Source of the DNA: Neobacillus endophyticus
GTDB lineage: Bacteria; Bacillota; Bacilli; Bacillales; Cytobacillaceae
DNA: 64,000 bases
Assembly: GCF_013248975.1 (NCBI RefSeq)
Contig: NZ_JABRWH010000001.1
Coordinates: 434,001 to 498,000, forward strand
Reading direction: 5' to 3'
A program made the position numbers and the translations under genes. Shown one piece after another: positions 49,268 to 59,085 of the stretch. The notes under the pieces were generated by a model. It did no database searches. It was not told where the DNA came from and saw only the letters and a list, made by a program, of their open reading frames with translations. How positions within the stretch are numbered: position 1 is the stretch's first letter; every line of letters begins with the position of its first letter.

Positions 49268-50566
49268 TTATTCCCTTTCTGGAAGTGTCCCTTGAAATGC
49301 ATATGGTAAGAATGGCAGTGCTGGCGCTATTGCAAATAGTACAAATCCAATTTGATAAATATAAGTTACAGGATTTATGAAGCCTAATACGATGAATATG
49401 ATTTGGGCAGCCAGGATCACTTGCTGGTATGGATGATTGGAATAATATTTTAATTGTTTTTTAAACTGCAAAAAGATCACTCCAAAAAGCGGTAGTGATC
49501 CAAATAATCCATAATACGCCATTAAATCAAACCATCCAGAATGGCCGCCTACTTCAGAATTCAGACTGTTGTTAAATGGTCCATATATGCCGAATAAGGG
49601 ATTTTTCAAAAAAGTTTCTAAAGAAGCTAAATAAAGATGGCCTCTGCCGGAGGTTTGTGAACCGACGCCCCCTCCTACAAAACCTTGCGCTAAATCTAAT
49701 AACTTCGAATTAATCACTTGATTGTTTTCAAACAAATGAGCGGCATTGATTAAGAAATATCCAATGACTTGGCTTGAGAATAGCAGAAAAAATAAAATAA
49801 GCAAAATAACACTGGAAATAATGCCTAACTTCCCTTTAATAAATAGAACGAAAATAATTCCAATAAATAATAGCAACAAGGAAGTCGTGTACGAAGCTGT
49901 AATAAGCATCATGGAAATCATCGCAAAACAAACGAAGCAAATCCATTTATATATTTTTTGAACCTCTGCTGTTTTTTTAATAACAAAATACAAAAGAAGA
50001 ATATTTAGGATTAGGGCACTATAGACAAATCCAAATCCCCCAATGCCCAATGATACATAAGTATCCTGTAATAGACCATTACCAGTTGCCAATTCTCTTG
50101 CAGCAAGAGGATATTTCTTTAACCCTAAATAGGTTTGAATGGCACCAATAAAATAAAAAAGCATGGAAAACAAGACCATTCTTCCTAAGACCACTTCATT
50201 TTTATCAAAGTACATATAATAATGATTAATAAATATCCCAAAATTAAATAATACAAAAGCTGTCAGAACATTTTTTTCATCCATCGTCCCATAATGAAAA
50301 TTACCTGTTACAAGGTAAGGAACAAAGGTCAGTATCCAAATAATAAACAGGATCATATCCAAGGACCAGCCTTTAAGGATCCACCTGTAGTCCAAAGTGA
50401 GCAGCCACACTGCCGTTAAGGCAAAGAATGGATAAATCCCTGCTTTATAGTTAATATACGGCCAAATGACCCAAATGCACATAAATATAATTAACCACTT
50501 GTTAAGATACTGAAGCTGGTCATTAGCAGTTTGAAACCTAGAATTCCAAGTTTGATTTCCATTCAT
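49268..50566 (-). CDS. O-antigen/exopolysaccharide polymerase, Wzy type
   Basis: A 432-aa polytopic membrane protein with about eleven hydrophobic segments and a large outer loop around residues 300-350. The loop has TSGRGHLYLASLETFLKNPLFGIYGPFNN and EVGGHSGWFDLMAYYGLFG, a pattern seen in Wzy/ligase proteins. It would polymerise repeat units outside the membrane. Its ATG overlaps the upstream stop (ATGA). Confidence 0.85.
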   Translation of the reverse strand: MNGNQTWNSRFQTANDQLQYLNKWLIIFMCIWVIWPYINYKAGIYPFFALTAVWLLTLDYRWILKGWSLDMILFIIWILTFVPYLVTGNFHYGTMDEKNVLTAFVLFNFGIFINHYYMYFDKNEVVLGRMVLFSMLFYFIGAIQTYLGLKKYPLAARELATGNGLLQDTYVSLGIGGFGFVYSALILNILLLYFVIKKTAEVQKIYKWICFVCFAMISMMLITASYTTSLLLLFIGIIFVLFIKGKLGIISSVILLILFFLLFSSQVIGYFLINAAHLFENNQVINSKLLDLAQGFVGGGVGSQTSGRGHLYLASLETFLKNPLFGIYGPFNNSLNSEVGGHSGWFDLMAYYGLFGSLPLFGVIFLQFKKQLKYYSNHPYQQVILAAQIIFIVLGFINPVTYIYQIGFVLFAIAPALPFLPYAFQGTLPERE

Positions 50567-51768
50567 AACAATGTCTCCATAAATCTTTTTGCTTGGATCC
50601 TATTATTTTTTTCTTTTAAAACAAATTCCTTGGCTATTTTCCCTTTATGAAACAAGTCCATTTTATGATTTGACAGAATAAGCTCTAATGCTTCTGCCAT
50701 TCCTTCTTCACCTTCATCTTCAATAAGATAAATATAGTCATAATACTCTTTAGGCATTCCCGGAAGTTTTGTTGTTAAAACAGGTGTTCCTGATGCCATG
50801 TATTCCATATTTTTAGAGGGAAATGAATACTTTGTAAATTCCTCCTGCGAAGGCCTTGGATTAACCAGTAATGTCGCTTTTAGCTCTTCCATTACGATAA
50901 CTTCATTTGGTAAAACTCCAAAATATTTAAGCCGATGATCCGCTTTCTCATATTCTTTGATCTCGTTTTCCATCTCTCCTGATCCGAATAACCATAATCT
51001 CGCATCTTCACATTTCGTATTCATAAATGCTTCAATTAATTTTTTAACACCATATTTTTCATAAAGGGCACCTGCATAAAGAATGACCTTTTCTTCATAC
51101 TTTTCTTCTAACTTATTCGAAATGTCCCCCATATCTATATCTACCATTCCTTCAATAACGACGAATGGCTTGTTTTTAGGATTCACTAATTCATTCATTT
51201 GTTCTGTTAAAATAATATATGAATCATATCTGTACATAAAAAAGTGACAGATTAACTCATAAATCTTAGATATCAAACGTTTGAAACCAGAATGTTTTTC
51301 TCTTGAATACTCTTTTATAAAACCGGGAATATCGGTTACGATTGCGACTGTTTTTATTCTCAACAATTTAGAAGCCAATAAAGCTGAGATGGAGCTTGTA
51401 ACATTTAATACATCACAGATGAGTACAGGTGAATTTCTTTTATTTCTAATCCCCCAGGTTAAACAAGTAATAAAACCAGTAATAAAAATGAGCAAATGCT
51501 TAAGAATGGGAAAATTGGCAAGTGGTAAATAAATATATTGTATATTCCCCTCTGTCTCTGTTTCTTTTCCAAACCATTTTTTATCACTGCTATATTTATT
51601 AATGGGTAAAACCGACATCATACATAATCGATTATTTAATTGTTCCAATCCTTTTATAAATAAACGATGAAATTTTTGAATTTGCTGTTGAGGTTTCGCC
51701 TTGCTTTGTTCGAATAATGACTTAAACTTCCGCGAAGAGCATGTACTTGACACATAGAATATATTCAT
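50563..51768 (-). CDS. glycosyltransferase, GT4-like
   Basis: A 401-aa GT-B protein. Key C-terminal segments are VILYAGALYEKYGVKKLIEAF, ARLWLFGSGEMENEI and LLVNPRPSQEEFTKYSFPSKNMEYMASGTPVL. I choose ATG 51768 over the adjacent TTG 51771 because AAGGATAG is better placed. It sits between wzy and another transferase gene. Confidence 0.9.
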   Translation of the reverse strand: MNIFYVSSTCSSRKFKSLFEQSKAKPQQQIQKFHRLFIKGLEQLNNRLCMMSVLPINKYSSDKKWFGKETETEGNIQYIYLPLANFPILKHLLIFITGFITCLTWGIRNKRNSPVLICDVLNVTSSISALLASKLLRIKTVAIVTDIPGFIKEYSREKHSGFKRLISKIYELICHFFMYRYDSYIILTEQMNELVNPKNKPFVVIEGMVDIDMGDISNKLEEKYEEKVILYAGALYEKYGVKKLIEAFMNTKCEDARLWLFGSGEMENEIKEYEKADHRLKYFGVLPNEVIVMEELKATLLVNPRPSQEEFTKYSFPSKNMEYMASGTPVLTTKLPGMPKEYYDYIYLIEDEGEEGMAEALELILSNHKMDLFHKGKIAKEFVLKEKNNRIQAKRFMETLL

Positions 51769-51834
51769 CAAAATCTATCCTTTTTATTTATAAAAGTTTT
51801 CTTCTGACGTTCGAAATGGATCATGAAATGATTT

Positions 51835-52887
51835 TCATCCATCCTGACAAAACTGCTCGAGTCTTGATTTAAAGTACTTATTTTCATCGATTACCTTAGT
51901 AAAAAAAGAATTTATCCCATTTTCATATTCTTCTTTGTTAAAATTAGAGATATATTCCTTTAAACAAACCTCAAAACGGTCTAAAGATTCAATGACCAGC
52001 CCTAGATTATATTCCTTGATTTCGTCTGCCAAGCTGCTGCCGGCAAAGGAAATCACAGGTTTTCTATGCTTAGCAGATTGATATAAACGATTGGGCAATA
52101 GTGTTTTATTGTGGATCCCATTCGTATCAAGAAAAACATTGATCATATCACTGTTCGAATACAAATCTTCTTCCTGTCCTTTTTCATATCTGCCCGTTAA
52201 AAAGGTATTGCTGACTTTTTCTTTTTGGATGTAGGCTTTTAAACGATCACTTATATTTCCTTCCCCATGATAGAACAATTCAAACTTGTTATTTTCTTTT
52301 AGGGCATTGATGAAAGAAATATTTACATCGTAATCTCGAATTGCTCCAATGCAAGATATTTTAAGCTTTTCCTTATTAAGGTTCACATCCGTTTTTTTCA
52401 GTTCCTTTAATGAGTCGATCTGTGTATTATGATTTATGACATAGTCTTCGCTCTCAGGCAAAAAATGCTTATACCCAGGAGAGGAGATGACTGTTAGGGC
52501 CGAGCCTGCCAAAACGTTCTTCAAACTAAATATATCAATGATTCTATTATGGTCTCTAATATCAATTGCATAGTTTCCTTTAAAATGACGATTTAAGTAT
52601 TTTCTTAAAAAAAATGCTAATTGCAGTCCAAAAACAATTACTTTGTTAAAGCGGTTTTCTTTTAGCTTTTTTATCACAAATGTCTTATATTTATAATAAT
52701 CATATAAGCTTCTTTGATGACCCTTTTTCATATCTCGATAAGTGAAACCGGATTGTACTGATTCAAGATGAAATCGATCCCAGTTCATAATCGCATAATC
52801 CATTTTATTTTCATCCAAAATCTTTTTATAGTTCTCTACATAGGGCATGAAGAGAGTGTTTGCTGGACAAATCAATGCTATCTTCAT
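51835..52887 (-). CDS. glycosyltransferase-like protein
   Basis: A 350-aa putative GT-B protein. The start is ATG 52887 (MKIALICPANTLFMPYVENYKKI), with AAGGGATT upstream; a frame to 52908 is rejected. The second half has ISCIGAIRDYDVNISFINALKE and NKTLLPNRLYQSAKHRKPVISF, which resemble the donor-binding half of GT4 enzymes, but the match is weaker than for its neighbours. Confidence 0.75.
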   Translation of the reverse strand: MKIALICPANTLFMPYVENYKKILDENKMDYAIMNWDRFHLESVQSGFTYRDMKKGHQRSLYDYYKYKTFVIKKLKENRFNKVIVFGLQLAFFLRKYLNRHFKGNYAIDIRDHNRIIDIFSLKNVLAGSALTVISSPGYKHFLPESEDYVINHNTQIDSLKELKKTDVNLNKEKLKISCIGAIRDYDVNISFINALKENNKFELFYHGEGNISDRLKAYIQKEKVSNTFLTGRYEKGQEEDLYSNSDMINVFLDTNGIHNKTLLPNRLYQSAKHRKPVISFAGSSLADEIKEYNLGLVIESLDRFEVCLKEYISNFNKEEYENGINSFFTKVIDENKYFKSRLEQFCQDG

Positions 52888-52943
52888 AAGGAATCCCTTC
52901 CAAAACATCTGAATTTAAAAAGGCAGCTGGAAAATCAAATCTC

Positions 52944-54068
52944 TTATTTTCTCCAAACTACCTTATTAACAATCTCTGTATAGCTTTGAATAATCTTTAC
53001 AACCTTCGTCGCAACATTCTCGTCCTGATAATCATTTGCTACATAAGTTTTCTCTTCATTCAGCCACATGGCTCTTGTTAATTCCACTGCCTGAACGATT
53101 TTTTTCTCCGTAATTCCTCCGATCACTACAGTCCCTTTATCCAGTACCTCTGGGCGTTCCGTTGATGTTCTAATTAAAACTGCTGGAAATCCAAGAATGG
53201 CGGATTCTTCAGACAGTGTCCCGCTGTCGGAGAGAACAGTAAATGCATTCAGCTGCAGGTGGTTGTAATCAAAAAAACCGAATGGTTGAAGCTGTCTGAC
53301 TAATGGATGAAACGAGAATTTCCTTTCCTTTATTTTCTTCCAGCTGCGCGGATGTGTAGAATAGATTACAGGCACTTGGTACTTTTCTGCAATGGTGTTG
53401 ATTGCGTTCATTAGTGAAAAGAAGTTCTCTTCTTTATCAATATTTTCCTCACGGTGTGCAGAAACAAGAATATATTTACCCTTTTCAAGTTTTAATTCTT
53501 CGAGAATCGTGCTGCTTTGAATTCTCTCCATGTTTTTGAGTAATACTTCTTTCATTGGCGATCCCGTTACAAAGATATGTTCTTTACGGATTCCTTCTGA
53601 TAGCATGTACCGCCGGCTGTGTTCTGTATAGGCCAGATTAATGTCTGATATATGATCAACTATTTTTCTATTAATCTCCTCGGGTACATTTTGATCAAAG
53701 CAGCGGTTGCCTGCTTCCATATGAAAAATGGGTATTTTTAGGCGTTTAGCCGATATGGCACTTAGACAGCTATTGGTATCCCCCAAAATTAATAAGGCAT
53801 CTGGCTTTTCCTGGTTAAAAATTTTGTAGGTGGAGGTGATGATATTTCCCATCGTTTCACCTAAATCTTCTCCAACCACTCCCAAAAAATAATCGGGCTG
53901 CCTTAGGCCCAATTCTTCAAAAAAGATTTCATTTAGGGTGTAATCCCAATTTTGTCCGGTATGAACCAGAACATGATGAAAATATCGGTCACACGCCTTT
54001 ATTACTTCTGATAGTCTGATAATCTCAGGTCTTGTTCCGACAATCGTCATGACCTTCAGTTTTTCCAC
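52944..54068 (-). CDS. capG: UDP-N-acetylglucosamine 2-epimerase family protein (CapG/FnlC)
   Basis: Last step of UDP-N-acetyl-L-fucosamine synthesis: C2 epimerisation of the UDP-6-deoxy-talosamine intermediate. 374 aa, with the family N terminus MTIVGTRPEIIRLSEVI, HTGQNWDYTLNEIFF, SAHREENID and the C-terminal LSDSGTLSEESAILGFPAV. The start is GTG 54068 with GGAGG 9 bases upstream. It lies directly after capF. Confidence 0.93.
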   Translation of the reverse strand: MEKLKVMTIVGTRPEIIRLSEVIKACDRYFHHVLVHTGQNWDYTLNEIFFEELGLRQPDYFLGVVGEDLGETMGNIITSTYKIFNQEKPDALLILGDTNSCLSAISAKRLKIPIFHMEAGNRCFDQNVPEEINRKIVDHISDINLAYTEHSRRYMLSEGIRKEHIFVTGSPMKEVLLKNMERIQSSTILEELKLEKGKYILVSAHREENIDKEENFFSLMNAINTIAEKYQVPVIYSTHPRSWKKIKERKFSFHPLVRQLQPFGFFDYNHLQLNAFTVLSDSGTLSEESAILGFPAVLIRTSTERPEVLDKGTVVIGGITEKKIVQAVELTRAMWLNEEKTYVANDYQDENVATKVVKIIQSYTEIVNKVVWRK

Positions 54069-54069
54069 T

Positions 54070-55182
54070 TTAATTTACCTCCAAGAAATAAGTATCTGGC
54101 TTTTCCGGATTAAAGACTTCACAAGCCCAAAATAAGGTGATTACATCTTCTTTTCCGGTATTTTCAATGGAATGTGTATAACCCGGAGGAATATCCACTA
54201 CCTCAGGAATTTCACCATTCACTTTATATTCAAGTATTTGATGACTATCAATCTTTCTAAATCGAATGGTCGCTTCGCCCTGAATCACAAGAAATTTTTC
54301 TACCTTTGTATGGTGCCAATGATTTCCCCGTGTTACACCAGGCTTTGTTTTAGAAATAAAAATTTGACCGCCTGATTCAGACTTAATAAACTCTGCCAGC
54401 CAGCCCCGATGGTCCACATTCTTTTTTAATTTATAAGAAAAATCATCTTCCTCCAGGTAAGACAAAAATGTACTGTACAGTGCCTTATCTACGTCATTTT
54501 CTAAAGACGGCATAACCAATGATTCACGATTATTTTTGAAGGAATAAAGCTTATCTGCCAGTTCTCCGAGGGTAATCCTATAAGTTACCGGCACCATGCA
54601 AAACTCCCCGCACACCGTCTCATTTCCCTCCAGAGCGCGTATAAATTCAGCGATGACATGGTCGATATAAGCTAATGTCAACTCAGTGTCCGGATTATGC
54701 ACCTGAATGGCCTTTCCTCTGGCAATGTTATGACAAAATGTAGCAACTACACTGTTATAATTAGGACTCGACCATTTTCCAAAAAGATTTGGCAGCCGAT
54801 AAACTAACGCTTTCGCGCCCATTTCTAAACTGTAAGAAAATAATAAATCCTCTACCGCTTTTTTGCTTTTGCCATATGGATTCTCCATGGCAGCCTGCGT
54901 AGAGGATGTAATCAGTACTGGTGATTGATTTTGATGTTTTTTTAATAGCTCTAGTAATGATAAGGTAAAGCCGAAGTTTCCCTCCATAAATTCTTCTTCG
55001 TCTTTTGGTCTATTGACTCCAGCTAAATGAAAGACAAAATCACATTCCTTTGTATATGCTTCTAATCGGGAGTAATCCGTTTCTCTTGTCACCTTGAAAA
55101 TTTCGTTGTATCCTTTATTTTTTAATTCAGCCACAAGATTCTTTCCTACAAACCCATTTGCTCCAGTAACTAGTATTTTCAC
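54070..55182 (-). CDS. capF: NAD-dependent epimerase/reductase with C-terminal cupin (CapF)
   Basis: A bifunctional enzyme of UDP-L-FucNAc synthesis, 370 aa. The N-terminal SDR domain has VTGANGFVGKNLVAEL and NPYGKSKKAVEDLL. The C-terminal cupin (from about residue 245) has GNHWHHTKVEKFLVIQGEA and PGYTHSIENTGKEDV with metal-binding His residues. It reduces the 4-keto sugar made by CapE. Start GTG 55182; GGAGGGGC lies upstream at a long spacing. Confidence 0.93.
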   Translation of the reverse strand: MKILVTGANGFVGKNLVAELKNKGYNEIFKVTRETDYSRLEAYTKECDFVFHLAGVNRPKDEEEFMEGNFGFTLSLLELLKKHQNQSPVLITSSTQAAMENPYGKSKKAVEDLLFSYSLEMGAKALVYRLPNLFGKWSSPNYNSVVATFCHNIARGKAIQVHNPDTELTLAYIDHVIAEFIRALEGNETVCGEFCMVPVTYRITLGELADKLYSFKNNRESLVMPSLENDVDKALYSTFLSYLEEDDFSYKLKKNVDHRGWLAEFIKSESGGQIFISKTKPGVTRGNHWHHTKVEKFLVIQGEATIRFRKIDSHQILEYKVNGEIPEVVDIPPGYTHSIENTGKEDVITLFWACEVFNPEKPDTYFLEVN

Positions 55183-55214
55183 GATTGATCATGCCCCTCC
55201 GGAATAAAATTCTC

Positions 55215-56249
55215 TTAAAAGGTTTCGACCGTTTCCTTTAAAATCTTTAACTCCTGTTGAACAAAATCTAGTTCAAGCAATTTCTCTTTAATCTGTTCAA
55301 CATTTAAAACTTGGGTATTATGCGAGTTATATTCTTCTTTTAAGGAAAGCCTTTTGTCACCTTCGACAAAATACTTATCATAATTTAAATCCCTTTTATC
55401 CGCTGGAACTCTAAAAAAGTCGCCAAGGTCTTCAGCACCTAAACATTCCTCCCTAGTAAGAAGGGTTTCATACAGCTTTTCACCATGACGGGTTCCAATC
55501 ACTTTTATTTCATTTTCTGCATTAAACAATTCAATTAATGCCTGGGCCAAGTCACCAATTAAGCAGGCAGGCGCTTTTTGAACCATAATATCTCCCGCTT
55601 CTGCATTTTTAAAAGCAAATTCCACTAACTCTACAGCCTCTTTCAGACTCATGAGAAATCTGGTCATATTAGGATCTGTAATGGTTAGAGGAACACCAGT
55701 TTTAATTTGTTCGATGAACAAAGGGATTACAGATCCGCGTGAAGCCATCACATTTCCATATCTAGTACCGCAAATTAATGTTTGATCCGGAGAAACAGAT
55801 TTTGATTTTGCAATAAATACTTTTTCCATCATTGCTTTTGATATTCCCATAGCATTGATGGGATATGCTGCTTTATCTGTTGATAAACAGATCACTTTTT
55901 TTACTCCATATTCAATAGAAGCTGATAGAACGTTATCTGTCCCCAGCACATTCGTTTTTACTGCTTCAAGAGGAAAAAATTCGCAGGAAGGCACTTGTTT
56001 TAAGGCAGCAGCATGGAAAACGTAATCGACACCATACATGGCGTTTTTTACACTGGCCAAGTCTCTGACATCCCCAATATAAAACTTGAGTTTATCATTT
56101 TTATATTTTTTTCTCATATCATCTTGTTTTTTTTCATCACGAGAAAAGATTCGAATCTCTTTCACATTAGAATATAGGAATTTTTCCATAACAGCGTTCC
56201 CAAAGGAGCCGGTTCCTCCAGTAATCAGCAACGTTTTTCCGTCAAACAA
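55215..56249 (-). CDS. capE: UDP-N-acetylglucosamine 4,6-dehydratase/5-epimerase (CapE)
   Basis: First step of the UDP-L-FucNAc pathway, 344 aa. SDR motif LLITGGTGSFGNAVMEKF, DVRDLASVKNAMYGVDYVFHAAALKQVPSCE, and the catalytic STDKAAYPINAMGISK with the Met-containing active site of the inverting class. The start is TTG 56249, with AAGGGG upstream. It is followed by capF and capG in the order capE-capF-capG found in staphylococcal type 5/8 capsule loci. Confidence 0.94.
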   Translation of the reverse strand: MFDGKTLLITGGTGSFGNAVMEKFLYSNVKEIRIFSRDEKKQDDMRKKYKNDKLKFYIGDVRDLASVKNAMYGVDYVFHAAALKQVPSCEFFPLEAVKTNVLGTDNVLSASIEYGVKKVICLSTDKAAYPINAMGISKAMMEKVFIAKSKSVSPDQTLICGTRYGNVMASRGSVIPLFIEQIKTGVPLTITDPNMTRFLMSLKEAVELVEFAFKNAEAGDIMVQKAPACLIGDLAQALIELFNAENEIKVIGTRHGEKLYETLLTREECLGAEDLGDFFRVPADKRDLNYDKYFVEGDKRLSLKEEYNSHNTQVLNVEQIKEKLLELDFVQQELKILKETVETF

Positions 56250-56280
56250 ATTTGCGCATCCCCTTTCGAAAAAAGCACCA

Positions 56281-57483
56281 TTATAAGTGCTTTATTATAG
56301 TATTAACCGTTTTTGTAACGTCATAATGTTCTTCTAAGTAATCCCTGGCGCTATTACCCATTTGATTTCGCAGCCTTTGGTCTTTTGCCAGCTTATTCGC
56401 ATGATAAATGAAATCAGCCACATTTCCGCTTTCCGACCAAAATCCGCATTTTGCTTCGGATATGATGTCTTTTAAATCTGTATTGCAGTCTGTTGCCGCC
56501 AGAATTGGCAAGGAATACTCCATATAGGCAGTTAGTCTGGATGGAAAATTAGGAATCGTAAATCTGTGATCTAATAATATTAAACCGGCATCCGCGACCT
56601 CCAGTAACTGATCATATTCATGTTTAGGAAGCTTTTTGAAAAGACCCACATTTTTAGGATTTTCTCTGTTAATAAAATTCCTAATCGTTTCATATTCCGT
56701 GCCTTCGCCTACAATTAATAGATAGCCATTATTAACAAGATGGAAGTATTCGACTATTTTCAGTAAAAAATCAATTCCCTGAGGCTTACCTAAATTTCCT
56801 CCATAAAGAAATAAAACGGTGCCTGGAGGTATATTATATTTTTCATAGAATGAATCTTTGGAAATCGTGTTTCTTAGTCGTTCAATTGGTTTAATAGAAT
56901 TGGGGAATATCTCTACCTTATTCTTTTTCACAAAAGGATTATGTTTTAATATATAATTCACATTTCCTTGGGACATGCAGCCAATCATATCAGATACTTC
57001 ATATAACTTCTTTTCTTTATTTCTAAAATATCGCCAAATCAAGCTCCCATCTTTCATTACATTAATATCCACTGCATTTTGCGGAAAAATATCTTTTAAG
57101 ACTAAATACGTTTTGCTTTTGTGGTTTTTCTTAAAATACTCCACTACTTTTTCAAAAGTAATAGGAGGTGTTGAGTATAAAACCAAATCAAAACGTACAT
57201 CTGAAAAATACTTTTTCACTGCCTTCAGATATTGATTTTGGATTTTAAGCGTAGCAATTCCTTTTTCTAAAAAGCTCGTTTGCGTGATATTTCCAGTCTT
57301 TACTTTTAATAGCTTTATGTTTTCATATGTTAGTAATTCCGTAGGTAATCCTGTCCTTCTCTCTCTTGGAAAAACAACATGGATGTTTATGCCTCTGCTG
57401 GCCAGTTCTCTTACCAAATCGGTGTATATCCCTCTTTCATGGATATTCTCCATATTAGCTAACGTTAAAAATAATACATTCAA
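56281..57483 (-). CDS. wbuB: glycosyltransferase, WbuB-like (GT4)
   Basis: A 400-aa GT4 enzyme. The N terminus NVLFLTLANMENIHERGIYTDLVREL and VLYSTPPITFEKVVEYF match the WbuB branch, which transfers L-FucNAc onto the first sugar of a lipid-linked unit. The C domain has FLYGGNLGKPQGIDFLLKI and FPSRLTAYMEYSLPILAATD. I start it at TTG 57483, because GGGTGA is well spaced from it; TTG 57489 is too close. Its position next to capE fits FucNAc transfer. Confidence 0.85.
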   Translation of the reverse strand: MNVLFLTLANMENIHERGIYTDLVRELASRGINIHVVFPRERRTGLPTELLTYENIKLLKVKTGNITQTSFLEKGIATLKIQNQYLKAVKKYFSDVRFDLVLYSTPPITFEKVVEYFKKNHKSKTYLVLKDIFPQNAVDINVMKDGSLIWRYFRNKEKKLYEVSDMIGCMSQGNVNYILKHNPFVKKNKVEIFPNSIKPIERLRNTISKDSFYEKYNIPPGTVLFLYGGNLGKPQGIDFLLKIVEYFHLVNNGYLLIVGEGTEYETIRNFINRENPKNVGLFKKLPKHEYDQLLEVADAGLILLDHRFTIPNFPSRLTAYMEYSLPILAATDCNTDLKDIISEAKCGFWSESGNVADFIYHANKLAKDQRLRNQMGNSARDYLEEHYDVTKTVNTIIKHL

Positions 57484-57535
57484 AAACAATCACCCGCTCT
57501 AAGCTGCGTAATATATCGCTTCATTATTATTACAA

Positions 57536-58300
57536 TTAAAAAATGCCCAATATCTTTTTTCTAATCGGGATCGGCTTTTCTCTGGAAAGGGATTGATTGG
57601 CTGCAAGAAGCTCAGCATTTTCTTGGAAATAAAAAGTACGCTGGACCCCAAACTTTTTCGTAATCACATCATATGCCTCACGAAGTACGAAGCCTCTTGA
57701 TCCAACATTATGAGCATCTGAAGCGATAAAATGTGCCATCTTATGCTCAATGATTTTTTCTGAAAAAGATTTTATCTTTTTTCCGAACTGACCGATGATG
57801 CTCCCAGCTGTTATCTGAGTCACCGCTCCATCCTCGACTAATTCAAAAAGTAAATCATGATTTCTGATGATTTCCCGGTTTCTCTCTGGATGGGCAATGA
57901 TTGGTACAATCCCTCTTACCAAAAGTTCATAAACTACCTCACGGGTATAGCTGGGAACTTCACCTGAAGGGAGCTCCAATAATAAATATTTCCCGCTGTT
58001 ATCAAGAGTCAATATTTCGTCCATTGCAAGAGATGCAAATATTTCCCGGTGAATTCTTAATTCTTGACCTGGATGGATCGTAAGCGGAATACGGTCTTTT
58101 AAAAGCAGCTCGTTTAATTCCGCTACTTGATTCATAATCTTATTTTTGACATTTTCATATTGGCCATTTCTATGGTGTGGTGTTGCAAATAAGTGTTTAA
58201 TTCCTGACTTTACTGCGAAATTCACCATTTCACGGCATTCATACATATTATTAGGGCCATCATCAAGACCTGGTAAAATGTGACAATGTATATCAATCAC
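57536..58300 (-). CDS. ywqE: PHP-family tyrosine-protein phosphatase (YwqE/CpsB type)
   Basis: A manganese-dependent phosphatase that dephosphorylates the capsule BY-kinase, 254 aa. Metal-binding motifs of the PHP fold are seen: MIDIHCHILPGLDDGP, ATPHHRNGQYEN, PIIAHPERN and ASDAHNVGSRG. The start is GTG 58300 with AAAGGGTG upstream. It completes the modulator-kinase-phosphatase trio. Confidence 0.93.
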   Translation of the reverse strand: MIDIHCHILPGLDDGPNNMYECREMVNFAVKSGIKHLFATPHHRNGQYENVKNKIMNQVAELNELLLKDRIPLTIHPGQELRIHREIFASLAMDEILTLDNSGKYLLLELPSGEVPSYTREVVYELLVRGIVPIIAHPERNREIIRNHDLLFELVEDGAVTQITAGSIIGQFGKKIKSFSEKIIEHKMAHFIASDAHNVGSRGFVLREAYDVITKKFGVQRTFYFQENAELLAANQSLSREKPIPIRKKILGIF

Positions 58301-58386
58301 AATCGAGCACCCTTTTTATTCTTAAATAGATTTTTGCTTCATTCAGATACATTTTTTCGTCCGCAATGTGATAGTTATAAACGATA

Positions 58387-59085
58387 TTAACTGTATTGAC
58401 CGTAATAGATTCCTTTTTTATTTTCTACACCATTTACAACTACACCCAGCAAATTTGAATTTGCTTTTTCCAGTAGTTCTTTTGCTTTCAATGCCTGATC
58501 TTTTGTGGTCTTACCGCTTGCTACTACCAATACCACACCATCGCATTTATTCGCCATAATTTGAGAATCTGTGACAACTAGGATTGGCGGAGTATCATAC
58601 ACCACAAAATCATAATTTAGGCTAAGCCCTCCCATAACGTATTCCATCGTTTTTGAGTTTAATAGTTCTGAAGGATTAGGCGGGATCGTTCCGCATGTTA
58701 GAATATCCAAATTCGGAATATATGTTTTCATAATGGCTCGATCCAACTCTATTTTCCTTGTTAGCACATCTGTAAGTCCGATCATATTACTTACATGAAA
58801 GGCATAATGAACAGATGGTTTCCTTAAATCTGTATCTACAAGTAATACCTTCTTCCCTTGTTGTGCCAGGACCACTGCCAAATTGGCTGCTGTTGTAGAT
58901 TTTCCGTCTCCCTTTTCAGGCGATGTTATAACGATCGATTTGATTTGCTTATCTACTGAAGAGAAGCACAAGTTATTTCTAATAAGCCGATATTGTTCTG
59001 TAATGGGGGATATTGAATTATAATGGGCAACTAGGTGAACATTTTTTTTTCTCTTTTTTTTCCTATCTCGATACAAAGGTTTCAC
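58387..59085 (-). CDS. ywqD: tyrosine-protein kinase (YwqD/CpsD BY-kinase)
   Basis: A bacterial tyrosine kinase that controls polysaccharide length, 232 aa. Walker A is TSPEKGDGKSTTAANLA, Walker A' VLLVDTDLRKPS, Walker B VYDTPPIL. The C-terminal autophosphorylated tail is short: Tyr227, Tyr228 and Tyr231. A basic N terminus (RDRKKKRKK) precedes the kinase domain. The GTG start at 59085 overlaps the end of the Wzz-like gene. Confidence 0.94.
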   Translation of the reverse strand: MKPLYRDRKKKRKKNVHLVAHYNSISPITEQYRLIRNNLCFSSVDKQIKSIVITSPEKGDGKSTTAANLAVVLAQQGKKVLLVDTDLRKPSVHYAFHVSNMIGLTDVLTRKIELDRAIMKTYIPNLDILTCGTIPPNPSELLNSKTMEYVMGGLSLNYDFVVYDTPPILVVTDSQIMANKCDGVVLVVASGKTTKDQALKAKELLEKANSNLLGVVVNGVENKKGIYYGQYS